Assembly: GCF_902832885.1 (NCBI RefSeq) | Contig: NZ_CADFDK010000005.1 | Location: 124,001-188,000 of the forward strand | Direction: 5' to 3' | DNA from: Burkholderia seminalis DSM 23518 | GTDB taxonomy: Bacteria; Pseudomonadota; Gammaproteobacteria; Burkholderiales; Burkholderiaceae | DNA length: 64,000 nt | Part shown: positions 53,511 to 61,724 of the stretch, piece by piece | Layout of the letters: every line of letters begins with the position of its first letter | How positions within the stretch are numbered: position 1 is the stretch's first letter | Translations under genes and position numbers: made by a program | The notes under the pieces: model-generated | What the model was told of the DNA's origin: nothing | Databases searched by the model: none | Seen by the model: only the letters and a program-made list of their open reading frames with translations

Positions 53511-55910
53511 TTACTTCGGCAGTGCGCCGGTCAGCGACTGGAGCAGCGACGTCACCGGCGCGAGCGGGTTGTTCGGCGCGCTATTGCCCGAATGCGGCGT
53601 CACCGACAGGCTCGGCGCGGAACCGAGCGCCGTACCCACCGACGTGCCGGCCGCATTGACGACCGTCGCCGTCGCGTTGGCGCCCGTCGTCAGCAGCGAG
53701 CCGACTGCACCCGCCGTGCCGCCGGCCGCGTTCGCGCCCGAGCCGAGCAGGCTGCCGCCCGCCGCGGCCGTCGAACCGGCCGCGCCCGACAGCGCACCGG
53801 CCGCCTGGCCGAGGGCTGCCGGGCCGTTCGCGAGTGCGCCCGTCACCGAGCCGAGCGCACCGGTCAGTGCGCCGGCCGGGTTGCCGCCGCCCGTCAGGCC
53901 GTTCACGAGGTTCGTGATCGGGGCGATCGGGCTGCTGCCCGCCGCGCCCGACAACGCGCCGACGACCTGGTTCACGACGCCTTGCACCGGCGCCAGCGGG
54001 TTCGTGCCGCCGAGGTTGCCGAGCGTCCCGACGACCTGGTTGACGACACCCTGTACCGGCGCCAGCGGGTTCGTGCCGCCCAGCGCGCCGAGCGCACCCG
54101 CAACCGAGCCGACCGCGTTGCCGAGGGCGCCCGTGGCCGTCCCGACCGCGTTGCTCAACGTGCCGGCCGGATTGCTCCCGCCGAGCGTGCCGACGACCTG
54201 GTTGACGACACCTTGCACCGGCGCCAGCGGGTTCGCGCCGCCGAGGTTGCCGAGGGCGCCCGTGACCGAACCCAGTGCGCCGGTCAGCGCACCGGCCGGA
54301 TTGCCACCCGGCAGCGCGTTCTGCAGGCCGTTGACGAGGTTCGTGATCGGCGCGATCGGGCTGCCGCCGCCCGCACCCGACAGCGTGCCGACGACCTGGT
54401 TCACGACGCCCTGCACCGGCGTCAGCGGATTCGCGCCGCCGAGCGCACCCGTCACGGCGTTCAGCGCGTTCGTCAGCTCGCCGGCCGGATTGCCGTTGCC
54501 GAGCGTGCCCGCGAGTTGCGTCACGACGCCTTGCACCGGTGCCAGCGGGCTCCCGGCGCCGCCGAGGTTACCGAGCGAGCCCGTGATCGTGTTGACCGCG
54601 TTGCTCAGCGTGCCGGCCGGATTGCCGCCGCCAAGCGTACCCGTGACCTGGTTGACGATGTTCTGGATCGGGGTAATTGGATTCGTGCCGCCGCCGATGC
54701 CGCCCAGTGCGCCCGTGACCGTACCGAGGGCGCCGGTCAGCGCGCCAGCCGGGTTGCCGCCGCCGATTCCGCCCAGTGCCCCCGTGACCGTACCAAGTGC
54801 GCCGGTCAAGGCACCTGCCGGGTTCCCGCTACCGAGTACGCCCGTGACACCGTTCACGACGCCTTGCACCGGCGCCAGCGGGTTCGAGCCGCTGCCGAGA
54901 TTACCTAGCGCCCCCGTCACCGTGTTGACGACACCCGTGAGTGCGCCCGCCGGATCGCCGCCACCAATCGACCCCGTAAGCCCGTTCACCACACCCTGCA
55001 CCGGCGCCAGCGGGTTCGAACCGCCGCCGATACCACCCAGTGCACCCGTCACCGTGCCGAGTGCGCCCGTCAGCGCCCCGGCCGGGTTGCCACCACCCAA
55101 CGCGCCCGTGACTTGATTCACCACACCTTGCACCGGCGCCAGCGGGCTCGACCCGCCGCCGATACCGCCCAGTGCGCCCGTCACCGTGCCGAGCGCACCG
55201 GTCAGCGCGCCGGCCGGGTTCCCGCCACCGAGCGCACCCGTGACCTGATTCACCACACCTTGAACCGGCGCCAGCGGGCTCGACCCGCCGCCGATGCCGC
55301 CCAGTGCGCCCGTCGCGGTGCCGAGCGCATTGCTCAGCGCGCCGGTCGCCGTATTCAGCGCGCCCGTCAGTGCACCGGCCGGATTGCCGCCGCCGAGCGC
55401 GCCCGTCACCTGATTCACCACGCCCTGCACCGGCGCCAGCGGGTTCGAACCGCCGCCGACATTCCCCAATGCGCCCGTTACGGTGCCAACCGCATTGCTC
55501 AGCGTCCCCGTCGCCGTATTCAACGCACCGGTCAGCGCGCTTGCCGGGTTGCCGCCATTCAGCGCCCCCGTCACCTGGTTCAACACACCCTGGACCGGCG
55601 CGAGCGGCTGCACCGTGCCGCCGCCGAGTGCGCCCGTCACCGCCCCCACGGCTCCCGACAGCACTTGTCCCGGATCGCCGAGCGACGTCTGGATCGCGCC
55701 CGACCCGCCCGCCGTCACGGTGACCGAGCCCAGCGGCGACGTGCCCGTGGCGACCAGCCCGACCGACACGCTGTTCGTCGGCGGGTTGACGATCACTTGC
55801 GGGATCGGCAGCGAATCGAGGGCACCCGCCACTGCGGAACCCGAAGCCAGTACCCCGAACACCGTCGCGACCGACAGCGCCACACCCGTCAATTTAAGAT
55901 TGTGTCCCAT
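53511..55910 (-). CDS. Secreted protein of about fifteen near-44-residue repeats
   Basis: A 799-residue protein with a signal peptide (VALSVATVFGVLASGSAVAG). After a short unique N-terminal region (SLPIPQVIVNPPTNSVSVGL), almost the whole length consists of imperfect repeats typified by PLAPVQGVVNQVTGALGGG and NPAGALTGALGTVTGAL. The unit of about 44 residues (132 bases) is nearly identical where 55.0-55.3 kb is read. It is rich in Gly, Ala, Thr, Asn and Val, with no Lys/Arg clusters, no transmembrane barrel end and no Gly-X-Y collagen pattern. It ends APVTSLLQSLTGALPK. The ATG at 55908-55910 (MGHNLKLTGV) was chosen over an in-frame upstream codon at 55985 because the signal peptide starts there. 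Function unknown; a surface, biofilm or amyloid-like structural role is plausible. Confidence 0.82.
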   Translation of the reverse strand: MGHNLKLTGVALSVATVFGVLASGSAVAGALDSLPIPQVIVNPPTNSVSVGLVATGTSPLGSVTVTAGGSGAIQTSLGDPGQVLSGAVGAVTGALGGGTVQPLAPVQGVLNQVTGALNGGNPASALTGALNTATGTLSNAVGTVTGALGNVGGGSNPLAPVQGVVNQVTGALGGGNPAGALTGALNTATGALSNALGTATGALGGIGGGSSPLAPVQGVVNQVTGALGGGNPAGALTGALGTVTGALGGIGGGSSPLAPVQGVVNQVTGALGGGNPAGALTGALGTVTGALGGIGGGSNPLAPVQGVVNGLTGSIGGGDPAGALTGVVNTVTGALGNLGSGSNPLAPVQGVVNGVTGVLGSGNPAGALTGALGTVTGALGGIGGGNPAGALTGALGTVTGALGGIGGGTNPITPIQNIVNQVTGTLGGGNPAGTLSNAVNTITGSLGNLGGAGSPLAPVQGVVTQLAGTLGNGNPAGELTNALNAVTGALGGANPLTPVQGVVNQVVGTLSGAGGGSPIAPITNLVNGLQNALPGGNPAGALTGALGSVTGALGNLGGANPLAPVQGVVNQVVGTLGGSNPAGTLSNAVGTATGALGNAVGSVAGALGALGGTNPLAPVQGVVNQVVGTLGNLGGTNPLAPVQGVVNQVVGALSGAAGSSPIAPITNLVNGLTGGGNPAGALTGALGSVTGALANGPAALGQAAGALSGAAGSTAAAGGSLLGSGANAAGGTAGAVGSLLTTGANATATVVNAAGTSVGTALGSAPSLSVTPHSGNSAPNNPLAPVTSLLQSLTGALPK
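55180..55575 (-). repeat. Block of nearly identical 132-bp coding repeats
   Basis: Inside the repeat-protein gene the motif CACCGGCGCCAGCGGG-like segment recurs about every 132 bases (for example near 55132 and 55264), with almost identical surrounding bases. The high identity between neighbouring units at the DNA level favours unequal recombination and length variation. Confidence 0.7.
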
Positions 55911-56448
55911 CGTTATTTTCCCTATCTCGGTTGGCACTACGTTGATAAAGCATGGGGACGGATTGCACGAAGCGTGCCAATTCAAAAAAAGGACGGATTC
56001 GTCAGCCTATTGACCGGCAATAACGATTTTTTAATCGATTTAAGACGAAATTCAGGGGTTGCCCAGGGATTGACGGGCATCAATCGTCTGATGAAAAAGG
56101 CGGACAGGGCGTGGATGTAACGTAACGTTTGCGAGCCCCGCAGTAACGTGTTCCGGTACATTCCACGCGGCGCCGGAACAGCCGGTCGCGATGGTGCCCG
56201 ATACCGTCATGGACGGCTGCCCATTACGCATTTCACCGATATGAAAATGCATTGATAAATCGCTGATTTACTAATTTTTTGATTCGCGATTTTCTTTCTT
56301 GACGATTACGCAGATCATTTTCGATCACGCGGCTCTCGATTATCCGGACAGCAGAATGAAATACTGTGAATGCCCTCTCGTGATCGGCGCGCGTGACGCG
56401 ACGCACGGCGGCGGCGGCAGGCGCCGCTTCGCCGCGTAGCGTCGCCGG
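55911..56448. other. A+T-rich intergenic region upstream of the repeat-protein gene
   Basis: About 540 bases with no recognisable gene. It holds the sigma-54-like element at 55963-55980 and poly-A/T runs near 55981-56040. A further A+T-rich patch with a loose inverted repeat (AAATCGC and its complement) lies near 56256-56300. Small open frames in it have no family text. Confidence 0.5.
55963..55980 (-). promoter_or_regulatory. Candidate sigma-54 promoter of the repeat-protein gene
   Basis: On the minus strand TTGGCACGCTTCGTGCAA matches the sigma-54 consensus YTGGCACGrNNNTTGCW at all but two positions, with GG and GC separated by exactly 10 bases. The start codon is about 55 bases downstream. 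The element is also a dyad (GCACG-CTT-CGTGC), so a repressor site is an alternative. Confidence 0.55.
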
Positions 56449-57693
56449 TCAACCGAAGCGCGCGGGCCGGTATGGACGGGGATCGATGTAGGTCGGCGCG
56501 CCGGTCATCATTTCGGCGAGCAGGCGCCCGGTCGCGGGGCCGAGCGTGAGCCCGTGGTGGCAATGACCGAACGCGAACCACAGATGGCGATGGCGCGGCG
56601 CGGGCCCGATCACCGGCCGCATGTCGGGCGTGCACGGCCGCATCCCGAGCCACGGCTCGGGATCGAGCCGCTCGCCGATGCCGAACGCGTCGCGCGCCAG
56701 CGGTTCGGCGCGCGCGAGCTGCACGCCGGTCGGCGGCGCACCGCGCAGCGCGATCTCGACGCCGGTCGTGAGCCGCAGGCGGCCGCCCTCCATCGGCGCG
56801 ACGACGAATCCTTCCTCGGTATCGCACACGGGCACGTTCAGCGGCGTGCGCGTCGGCCGGTAATGCATGTGATAGCCGCGCTTCGCGCGCAGCGGAATGC
56901 GGTAGCCGAGCGGCGCGAACACATGATCGGACCACGGTCCGAGCGCGACCACGGCCGAACGTGCCGAAATCGGCCCGTGTTCGGACCCGACCCGCCAGCC
57001 GCCGTCCACCTGCGCGAGCGTCCTCGCGTCGCCGAGCGCGAACGTGCCGCCGTCGCGCTCGAACAGCCGCGCGTAGGCCTTGGTCAGTCCGCCCGGGCTC
57101 GACACGGTCTTTGGGTCCTGCCAGTGGAAGGCGCCGCAGAATGCGTCGCCGATGCCGGGCTCGCGCTCGCGCAGCGCACGCGCGTCGAGCACGGCCATCC
57201 GCAGGCCGTGCTCGACAGCCACGCGTTGCTGCGCGCGCGCTTCGGCATCGAACAGCGCGGGCGAGCGGAACGCCTCGATCCACCCGCCGTCGTGCACGAG
57301 CGGCTGGGCATCGGTACGCGCGAGCAGCGCGTCGTGCTCGACGACGCTCGCCGCGACGAGCGGCAGCAGGTCGCGTGCGGCGGCCGCGAGCCGCTGCGGC
57401 GACGATTCGCGCCAGAACCGCGCGAGCCAGCCCGCATAAGCGGGCAGCGCGCGGTAGTCCCAGTACAGATCGACCGAACGGTTGCGCGCGTAGCGCAGCA
57501 GCGTGCCGAGCCGGCGCGGAAACGCGTACGGCACGACCGACGAGCGTTCGATCAGCCCGGCATTGCCGTGGCTGGTTTCCTCGCCGGGCGCGCGCCGATC
57601 GACGAGCGCGACGCGCAGCCCGCGATCCTGCAGGTGCAGCGCCGACGACACGCCGACGATGCCGGCCCCCAGAACGATGACGTCGAAATCCAT
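56449..57693 (-). CDS. FAD-dependent D-amino-acid dehydrogenase (DauA/DadA-like)
   Basis: A 414-residue DAO-family oxidoreductase. The FAD site is VIVLGAGIVGVSSALHL at the N terminus, followed by VDRRAPGEETSHGNAG, and near the C terminus FAFGHCHHGLTLGPATGRLL. DadA/DauA enzymes oxidise D-amino acids to the keto acid, passing electrons to the membrane. The ATG at 57691-57693 is preceded by a GGGGAA ribosome site. It lies 67 bases after the periplasmic binding-protein gene, and the divergent side has the enzyme expected to rebuild the L-amino acid. D-Arg is one possible substrate; a hydroxyproline epimer is another. Confidence 0.86.
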   Translation of the reverse strand: MDFDVIVLGAGIVGVSSALHLQDRGLRVALVDRRAPGEETSHGNAGLIERSSVVPYAFPRRLGTLLRYARNRSVDLYWDYRALPAYAGWLARFWRESSPQRLAAAARDLLPLVAASVVEHDALLARTDAQPLVHDGGWIEAFRSPALFDAEARAQQRVAVEHGLRMAVLDARALREREPGIGDAFCGAFHWQDPKTVSSPGGLTKAYARLFERDGGTFALGDARTLAQVDGGWRVGSEHGPISARSAVVALGPWSDHVFAPLGYRIPLRAKRGYHMHYRPTRTPLNVPVCDTEEGFVVAPMEGGRLRLTTGVEIALRGAPPTGVQLARAEPLARDAFGIGERLDPEPWLGMRPCTPDMRPVIGPAPRHRHLWFAFGHCHHGLTLGPATGRLLAEMMTGAPTYIDPRPYRPARFG

Positions 57694-57760
57694 GGTTCCC
57701 CGTCCTGCGTCGAGATTCGATGCGCCGCGCGCCGGCACCGCGGCCGGCGCGCGGCGGTGC

Positions 57761-58540
57761 TTATTTCGCGATGATGTCGCGCTTGAAGTACTTCTGCGAC
57801 AGCGCGCTCAGCGTACCGTCCTTCTTCAGCGCATCGAGCGCGCCGACGATCTTCGCCTGCAGCGCCTTGTCGCCCTTGCGCATCCCGAAGCCCGTGCCTT
57901 CGCCGAGCGTCGCCGGATCCTTCAGCGCGTCGCCGACGATCTGGTAGTCGCGGCCGGCCGGCTTGTCGAGGAACCCGTCCTGCGCGGTCTGCGCTTCCTG
58001 GACGGCCGCGTCGAGCCGCCCCGCGACGAGATCGGCGTAGATCTGGTCCTGATCCTGGTACGACACCACGGCCACGCCCGCATTGGCCCAGTGCGCCTTC
58101 AGGAAATCCTCCTGCGACGAACCCTGCAGCACGCCGACGTGCTTGCCGCGCAGGCTCGCGACGTCGGGCCGCAGCGGCGAGCCGCGCTTCGCGACCATCA
58201 CGATCGGCACCACGTAGATCGGCGGCGTGAAATCGATGCTCTGCTTGCGCTTCGCGGTGATGTTCATCGCCGAATTGATCGCATCGAACTTGCGCGCCTG
58301 CAGCGCCGGGATCAGCCCGTCGAACGCGTTCTCGACCCACACGCATTTCACGTTCAGCTTCGCGCACACCGCGTTGCCGAGGTCGACGTCGAACCCCTGC
58401 AGCTGGCCGGCCGGCGTCTTGCTCTCGAACGGCGGATAGGCGGCTTCGATGCCGAAACGCAGCGTGGTCTGTTCCGCATGGGCCGTGACGGCCGCGCACG
58501 CGAGCGCCGCAGCGGCGCAAAGGGAAAGCTTCCAGTTCAT
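57761..58540 (-). CDS. Periplasmic amino-acid-binding protein
   Basis: A 259-residue solute-binding protein of the polar amino-acid type. Signal peptide LSLCAAAALACAAVTAHAE, then TLRFGIEAAYPPFESKTP and GFDVDLGNAVCAKLNVKC, with KFDAINSAMNITAKR and LQGSSQEDFLKAHW further on. It should bind a basic or neutral amino acid and feed an importer; no permease or ATPase gene is adjacent, so the partner is elsewhere. The ATG at 58538-58540 follows the divergent control region, and the operator at 58674-58688 lies 134 bases upstream. Confidence 0.92.
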   Translation of the reverse strand: MNWKLSLCAAAALACAAVTAHAEQTTLRFGIEAAYPPFESKTPAGQLQGFDVDLGNAVCAKLNVKCVWVENAFDGLIPALQARKFDAINSAMNITAKRKQSIDFTPPIYVVPIVMVAKRGSPLRPDVASLRGKHVGVLQGSSQEDFLKAHWANAGVAVVSYQDQDQIYADLVAGRLDAAVQEAQTAQDGFLDKPAGRDYQIVGDALKDPATLGEGTGFGMRKGDKALQAKIVGALDALKKDGTLSALSQKYFKRDIIAK

Positions 58541-58664
58541 GACGGTCCTTCTGTTCCGGATTGAGGCGAGGAAGATCGGTCGCACGACGCCGTCGGACAG
58601 GCGCCGGATCGGCCGATGCAGGCGGCCGCCGCAACGCGACATGCCGTATCCCGCAGCCGAAATA

Positions 58665-58688
58665 TAGACTCAAAGTCTACTATAGACT
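58665..58688. promoter_or_regulatory. Operator 1: AGTCTA-N3-TAGACT palindrome with an extra half-site
   Basis: AGTCTA (58674-58679), spacer CTA, TAGACT (58683-58688) is a perfect dyad; a third half-site TAGACT lies at 58665-58670, so the three half-sites are nine bases apart. This geometry suits a dimeric or higher-order regulator. Confidence 0.7.
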
Positions 58689-58829
58689 ATAGGGGATACG
58701 ATGATCGTGCGTCGTCGCGTGACCTCCCCGCTTGTGCCCGCCACGACGAACACCGTTGATTTACCTATGTTTTCCCGGAAAACCACGGCGAAACACGGTC
58801 TCGAAAAGAAAAATTCTCCAGATCTTGTT

Positions 58830-58844
58830 TGTCTATATTAGACT
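58830..58844. promoter_or_regulatory. Operator 2: TGTCTA-N3-TAGACT palindrome
   Basis: TGTCTA, spacer TAT, TAGACT matches operator 1 at eleven of twelve half-site bases. It overlaps a TATATT -10-like box and lies 75-90 bases before the DauB-like start codon. Confidence 0.7.
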
Positions 58845-58918
58845 TTTCGTCCATCACGAACACCGCCGGACACCGTCTTTCGAGACCGTCCTGTCCGGCC
58901 CCGACCGGAGATGTCCCC

Positions 58919-59881
58919 ATGACGCAAACCGCCCCGACCCCGCCACTGACCGTCGACGAAGCCGCGGTGCGCGCGGCCCTGCCGTCGCTCGACGTGCTCG
59001 GCACGTTGCGCCGCATGTTCGCGTCGCTCGCCGCGGCGCGCGCGGTGCAGCCGCCGCAGACGCTCACGCTGTTTCCCGACCAGGCCGGCGACTTCATCAC
59101 GTATCTCGGCGCGCTCGCCGATGCGCAGGTGTTCGGCGCGAAGTTGTCGCCGTACGTCGTGACGGGCGGCAAACCGATCGTCACGGCCTGGACCGCGCTG
59201 ATGTCGATGCAGACCGGCCAGCCGCTGATGTGGTGCGACGCGGGGTTGCTGACGGTCGAACGCACGGCCGGCACGACGGCGCTGGCGGTCGACTGCCTCG
59301 CGCCGCGCGACGCACGCCGTCTCGCGATCGTCGGCGCGGGCGCGGTCGGTCTCGCGCATCTGCGGCACACGGCGGCGCTGCGCGACTGGGAGACGATTCG
59401 CGTGTACTCGCCGGCGCTGGCCGGCAATGCGCCGCTGCAGGCCACGCTCGCCGAACTCGACCCGCGCGCCCGTGCGGCGGCGAGCGTCGCAGCCTGCGTG
59501 CGCGACGCGGACGTGGTGATGCTGTGCACGTCGTCGGGCACGCCCGTGCTCGGCGACGGGATGCTCACGCGCCCGGCGCTCGTCACGTCGATCAGCACGA
59601 ACGTCGCGCGCGCGCACGAAATCCCGCCCGCCTGGCTGCCCGACATGGATGTCTACTGCGACTACCGGCACACGACGCCCGCCAGCGCCGGCGAAATGCA
59701 GATCGCGACGGCCGATCACGGCTGGGATGCCGGGCGGATCGTCGGCGACCTGCCCGCGCTCGTCGCCGGCACCTGCGCGGCGCCGTCGCGCACGCGTCAC
59801 GCGTTCTTCCGCTCGATCGGCCTCGGGCTCGAGGACATCGCGATCGCGCACGCGCTGTACACGCACCTGACGCACGCATGA
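58919..59881 (+). CDS. Ornithine cyclodeaminase/mu-crystallin-family enzyme (DauB-like)
   Basis: A 320-residue NAD(P)-binding enzyme. The dinucleotide site RRLAIVGAGAVGLAHLR lies near residue 135, with GGKPIVTAWTALMSM and DVVMLCTSSGTPVLG as other family blocks. In Pseudomonas aeruginosa, DauB of this family reductively aminates the keto acid made from D-Arg by DauA, so the pair works as a two-step racemase. Other members reduce pyrroline-2-carboxylate. The ATG (58919-58921) has GGAG about eight bases upstream. It is followed by the regulator gene, and the FAD enzyme is on the divergent side. Confidence 0.85.
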   Translation: MTQTAPTPPLTVDEAAVRAALPSLDVLGTLRRMFASLAAARAVQPPQTLTLFPDQAGDFITYLGALADAQVFGAKLSPYVVTGGKPIVTAWTALMSMQTGQPLMWCDAGLLTVERTAGTTALAVDCLAPRDARRLAIVGAGAVGLAHLRHTAALRDWETIRVYSPALAGNAPLQATLAELDPRARAAASVAACVRDADVVMLCTSSGTPVLGDGMLTRPALVTSISTNVARAHEIPPAWLPDMDVYCDYRHTTPASAGEMQIATADHGWDAGRIVGDLPALVAGTCAAPSRTRHAFFRSIGLGLEDIAIAHALYTHLTHA

Positions 59882-60012
59882 GCGGCGCGCGCGCGCGGGG
59901 CCGATACAATGGCGCAACCGCCGCGGCGGCCGCGCGCGGGCGCACGGGCATGCCGGCCACCGGTATGCCCGTGCGCCGGCCCGATGCGCTGCCCGGCCCC
60001 CGCCCACCCGAG

Positions 60013-60672
60013 ATGGCGACACCGATGCGCAAGAAGAAATCCCCCGTCAAAGACCTGCTGCTCACCCGCTATGCGCCGATCGCCGACGGTATCGCCGCGC
60101 TGTTCTTCCCGTACGCGGAAGTCGTGATCCACGACCTGCACGACCAGACCGTGCTGTATCTCGCGAACAACCTGTCCAAGCGCGAGGTCGGCGACGATTC
60201 CGCGCTCGAGGAAATCGATCATTCCGCGCGCGAACGCGTGATCGGCCCGTACGAGAAGCTGAACTGGGACGGACGGCGGATGCGCTGCGTCAGCAACGTG
60301 CTGTTCGACGACGAAGGCCGCCCGGCCGGGATGATGTGCATCAACTTCAACATCGCGGTGTTCGACGAGGTGCGCGCGACGCTCGACCTGTTCATCAAGG
60401 GCGCGGGCGTCGTCGCTCAGCCCGACGAGCTGTTCCGCGACGACTGGCAGGAGCGCATCAACACGTTCCTGCACGGCTGGCTGCGCGAGCGGCAGGTCGG
60501 GCTGAACGGGCTCACGCGCGAGCACCGGCGCGAGCTCGTCGAGGCGCTGTACGCGGAAGGCGCGTTCCGCGGCAAGAGCGCGGCCAACTACGTCGCGAAC
60601 GTCCTCGGGATGGGGCGCGCGACAGTCTACAAGCACCTCAAGCACCTGAAGGAAACGCAGGGCGACGCGTAA
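60013..60672 (+). CDS. YheO/DauR-type transcriptional regulator
   Basis: A 219-residue protein (215 if the ATG at 60025 is the start). The N-terminal two-thirds is a YheO-like PAS domain: ALFFPYAEVVIHDLHDQTVLYLANN near residues 30-54 and MMCINFNIAVFDEVRATLDL. The C-terminal 45 residues hold a helix-turn-helix, KSAANYVANVLGMGRATVYKHLKHLK. DauR of the D-arginine locus has this layout. It follows the DauB-like gene on the same strand and probably acts at the shared palindromes. No good ribosome site is seen before either start, so the exact N terminus is uncertain. Confidence 0.85.
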   Translation: MATPMRKKKSPVKDLLLTRYAPIADGIAALFFPYAEVVIHDLHDQTVLYLANNLSKREVGDDSALEEIDHSARERVIGPYEKLNWDGRRMRCVSNVLFDDEGRPAGMMCINFNIAVFDEVRATLDLFIKGAGVVAQPDELFRDDWQERINTFLHGWLRERQVGLNGLTREHRRELVEALYAEGAFRGKSAANYVANVLGMGRATVYKHLKHLKETQGDA

Positions 60673-60854
60673 GCGCCCTGCGGCGGGCGCACGACGGCCG
60701 CCTCGGTCATCGCTATCGGGATGCCGTTTCCCTGTCTATGCTTCGTGGTACGCCGGGCGCGCCCCCGCTCCACACGGAGCTTCGCGCGACCGGCGGTGTC
60801 GAAGCACGAAATGATACAATCACGGTTACATTTCATTGCCGCCCGGAACCACCC

Positions 60855-61586
60855 ATGACGACTGCTCCCGCCCCGACTGCCCGCCCGACCCTGACCGTCG
60901 AAATCTGGTCCGACCTGATCTGCCCGTGGTGCTGGATCGGCAAGCGCCGCTTCGACGAGGCGCTCGCCGCGTTCGCGCACGCCGATCGCGTCGATGTCGT
61001 GCTGCGCGCGTACCGGCTGATGCCCGGCCAGCCGGTCGAGCCGGTCGAGGTCATGCTCGCGGGCAAATACCGGATGTCGCCCGCGCAGGTCGACCAGATG
61101 CTGCGCCAGGTGACCGATGCGGCCGCGAGCGTCGGACTGCGCTACGACCTGCCCGGCACGCTCGTCGGCGATACGCTCGACGGCCACCGGCTCGTGAAGC
61201 TCGCGGAAGCGACGGGCCGCGCGCACGCGCTGACCGAACGGCTGTACCGCGCGTATTTCTGCGAACACGGCTCGCTGTTCGATCACGCGGCGCTGACCGA
61301 ATTCGCGGTCGAGGCGGGGCTCGAACGCGCGGCCGTCGAAGCCGTGCTGCGCAGCGATGCGTACCGCGACGAAGTCGAAGCCGACATCGCGCGCGCCGCG
61401 CAGATCGGCGGGCGCGGCGTGCCGCTGTTCGTGTTCGGCGGCCGCTACGCGGTGTCGGGCGCGCAGCCGGCCGACGCCTTCGCGCAGGCGCTCGACCAGG
61501 CGTGGCGCGACGGCATCGTCGAACTCGACGGCGCCGACGCGGCCGCCTGCGGCCCCGACGGCTGCGCACTGCCGGCGCGCGCGTAA
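60855..61586 (+). CDS. DsbA-family (FrnE-like) thiol oxidoreductase
   Basis: A 243-residue cytoplasmic DsbA-like protein without signal peptide. The redox motif is LICPWCWIGKRRF near residues 20-32, followed by the helical insertion typical of FrnE proteins. The GGRYAVSGAQPADAFAQAL segment corresponds to the cis-Pro-containing end of the thioredoxin fold. FrnE-type proteins act in oxidative and metal stress or polyketide tailoring. A TACAAT at 60815-60820 may be the -10 box. It has no close functional link to the neighbours visible here. Confidence 0.92.
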   Translation: MTTAPAPTARPTLTVEIWSDLICPWCWIGKRRFDEALAAFAHADRVDVVLRAYRLMPGQPVEPVEVMLAGKYRMSPAQVDQMLRQVTDAAASVGLRYDLPGTLVGDTLDGHRLVKLAEATGRAHALTERLYRAYFCEHGSLFDHAALTEFAVEAGLERAAVEAVLRSDAYRDEVEADIARAAQIGGRGVPLFVFGGRYAVSGAQPADAFAQALDQAWRDGIVELDGADAAACGPDGCALPARA

Positions 61587-61724
61587 CGCGCGTCGATGCG
61601 TCCGGCCCGCCCGTCCGCGGATGCGTGCCACTACGCGACGCTCCTGCCACAAACCGGCAGGAAGCGCGCACCGATGACGTCTACAATGCATCCCTTCAAA
61701 TAACTGTCAGAAGGCTGCGAGCCC

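Larger units (their letters stand above)
58541..58918. other. Divergent control region with two shared operators
   Basis: About 380 bases between the binding-protein gene and the DauB-like gene. It contains two copies of a 15-base palindrome, listed separately. A TATATT at 58834-58839 inside the second operator could be the -10 for the right-hand gene. This is the obvious place for the YheO-type regulator encoded downstream to bind. Confidence 0.6.

Noticed and set aside
53511-55910. Possible CRISPR or non-coding tandem repeat
   Set aside because: The repeats are in frame, coding, and lack unique spacers; the protein has a signal peptide.
53511-55910. Collagen-like triple-helix protein
   Set aside because: Gly does not occupy every third position; the pattern has a period near 44 residues.
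58732-60672. A 646-codon frame ending in the regulator gene
   Set aside because: Only its last 219 codons match the YheO-like domain and HTH; the rest is opposite to or out of frame with the DauB-like gene.
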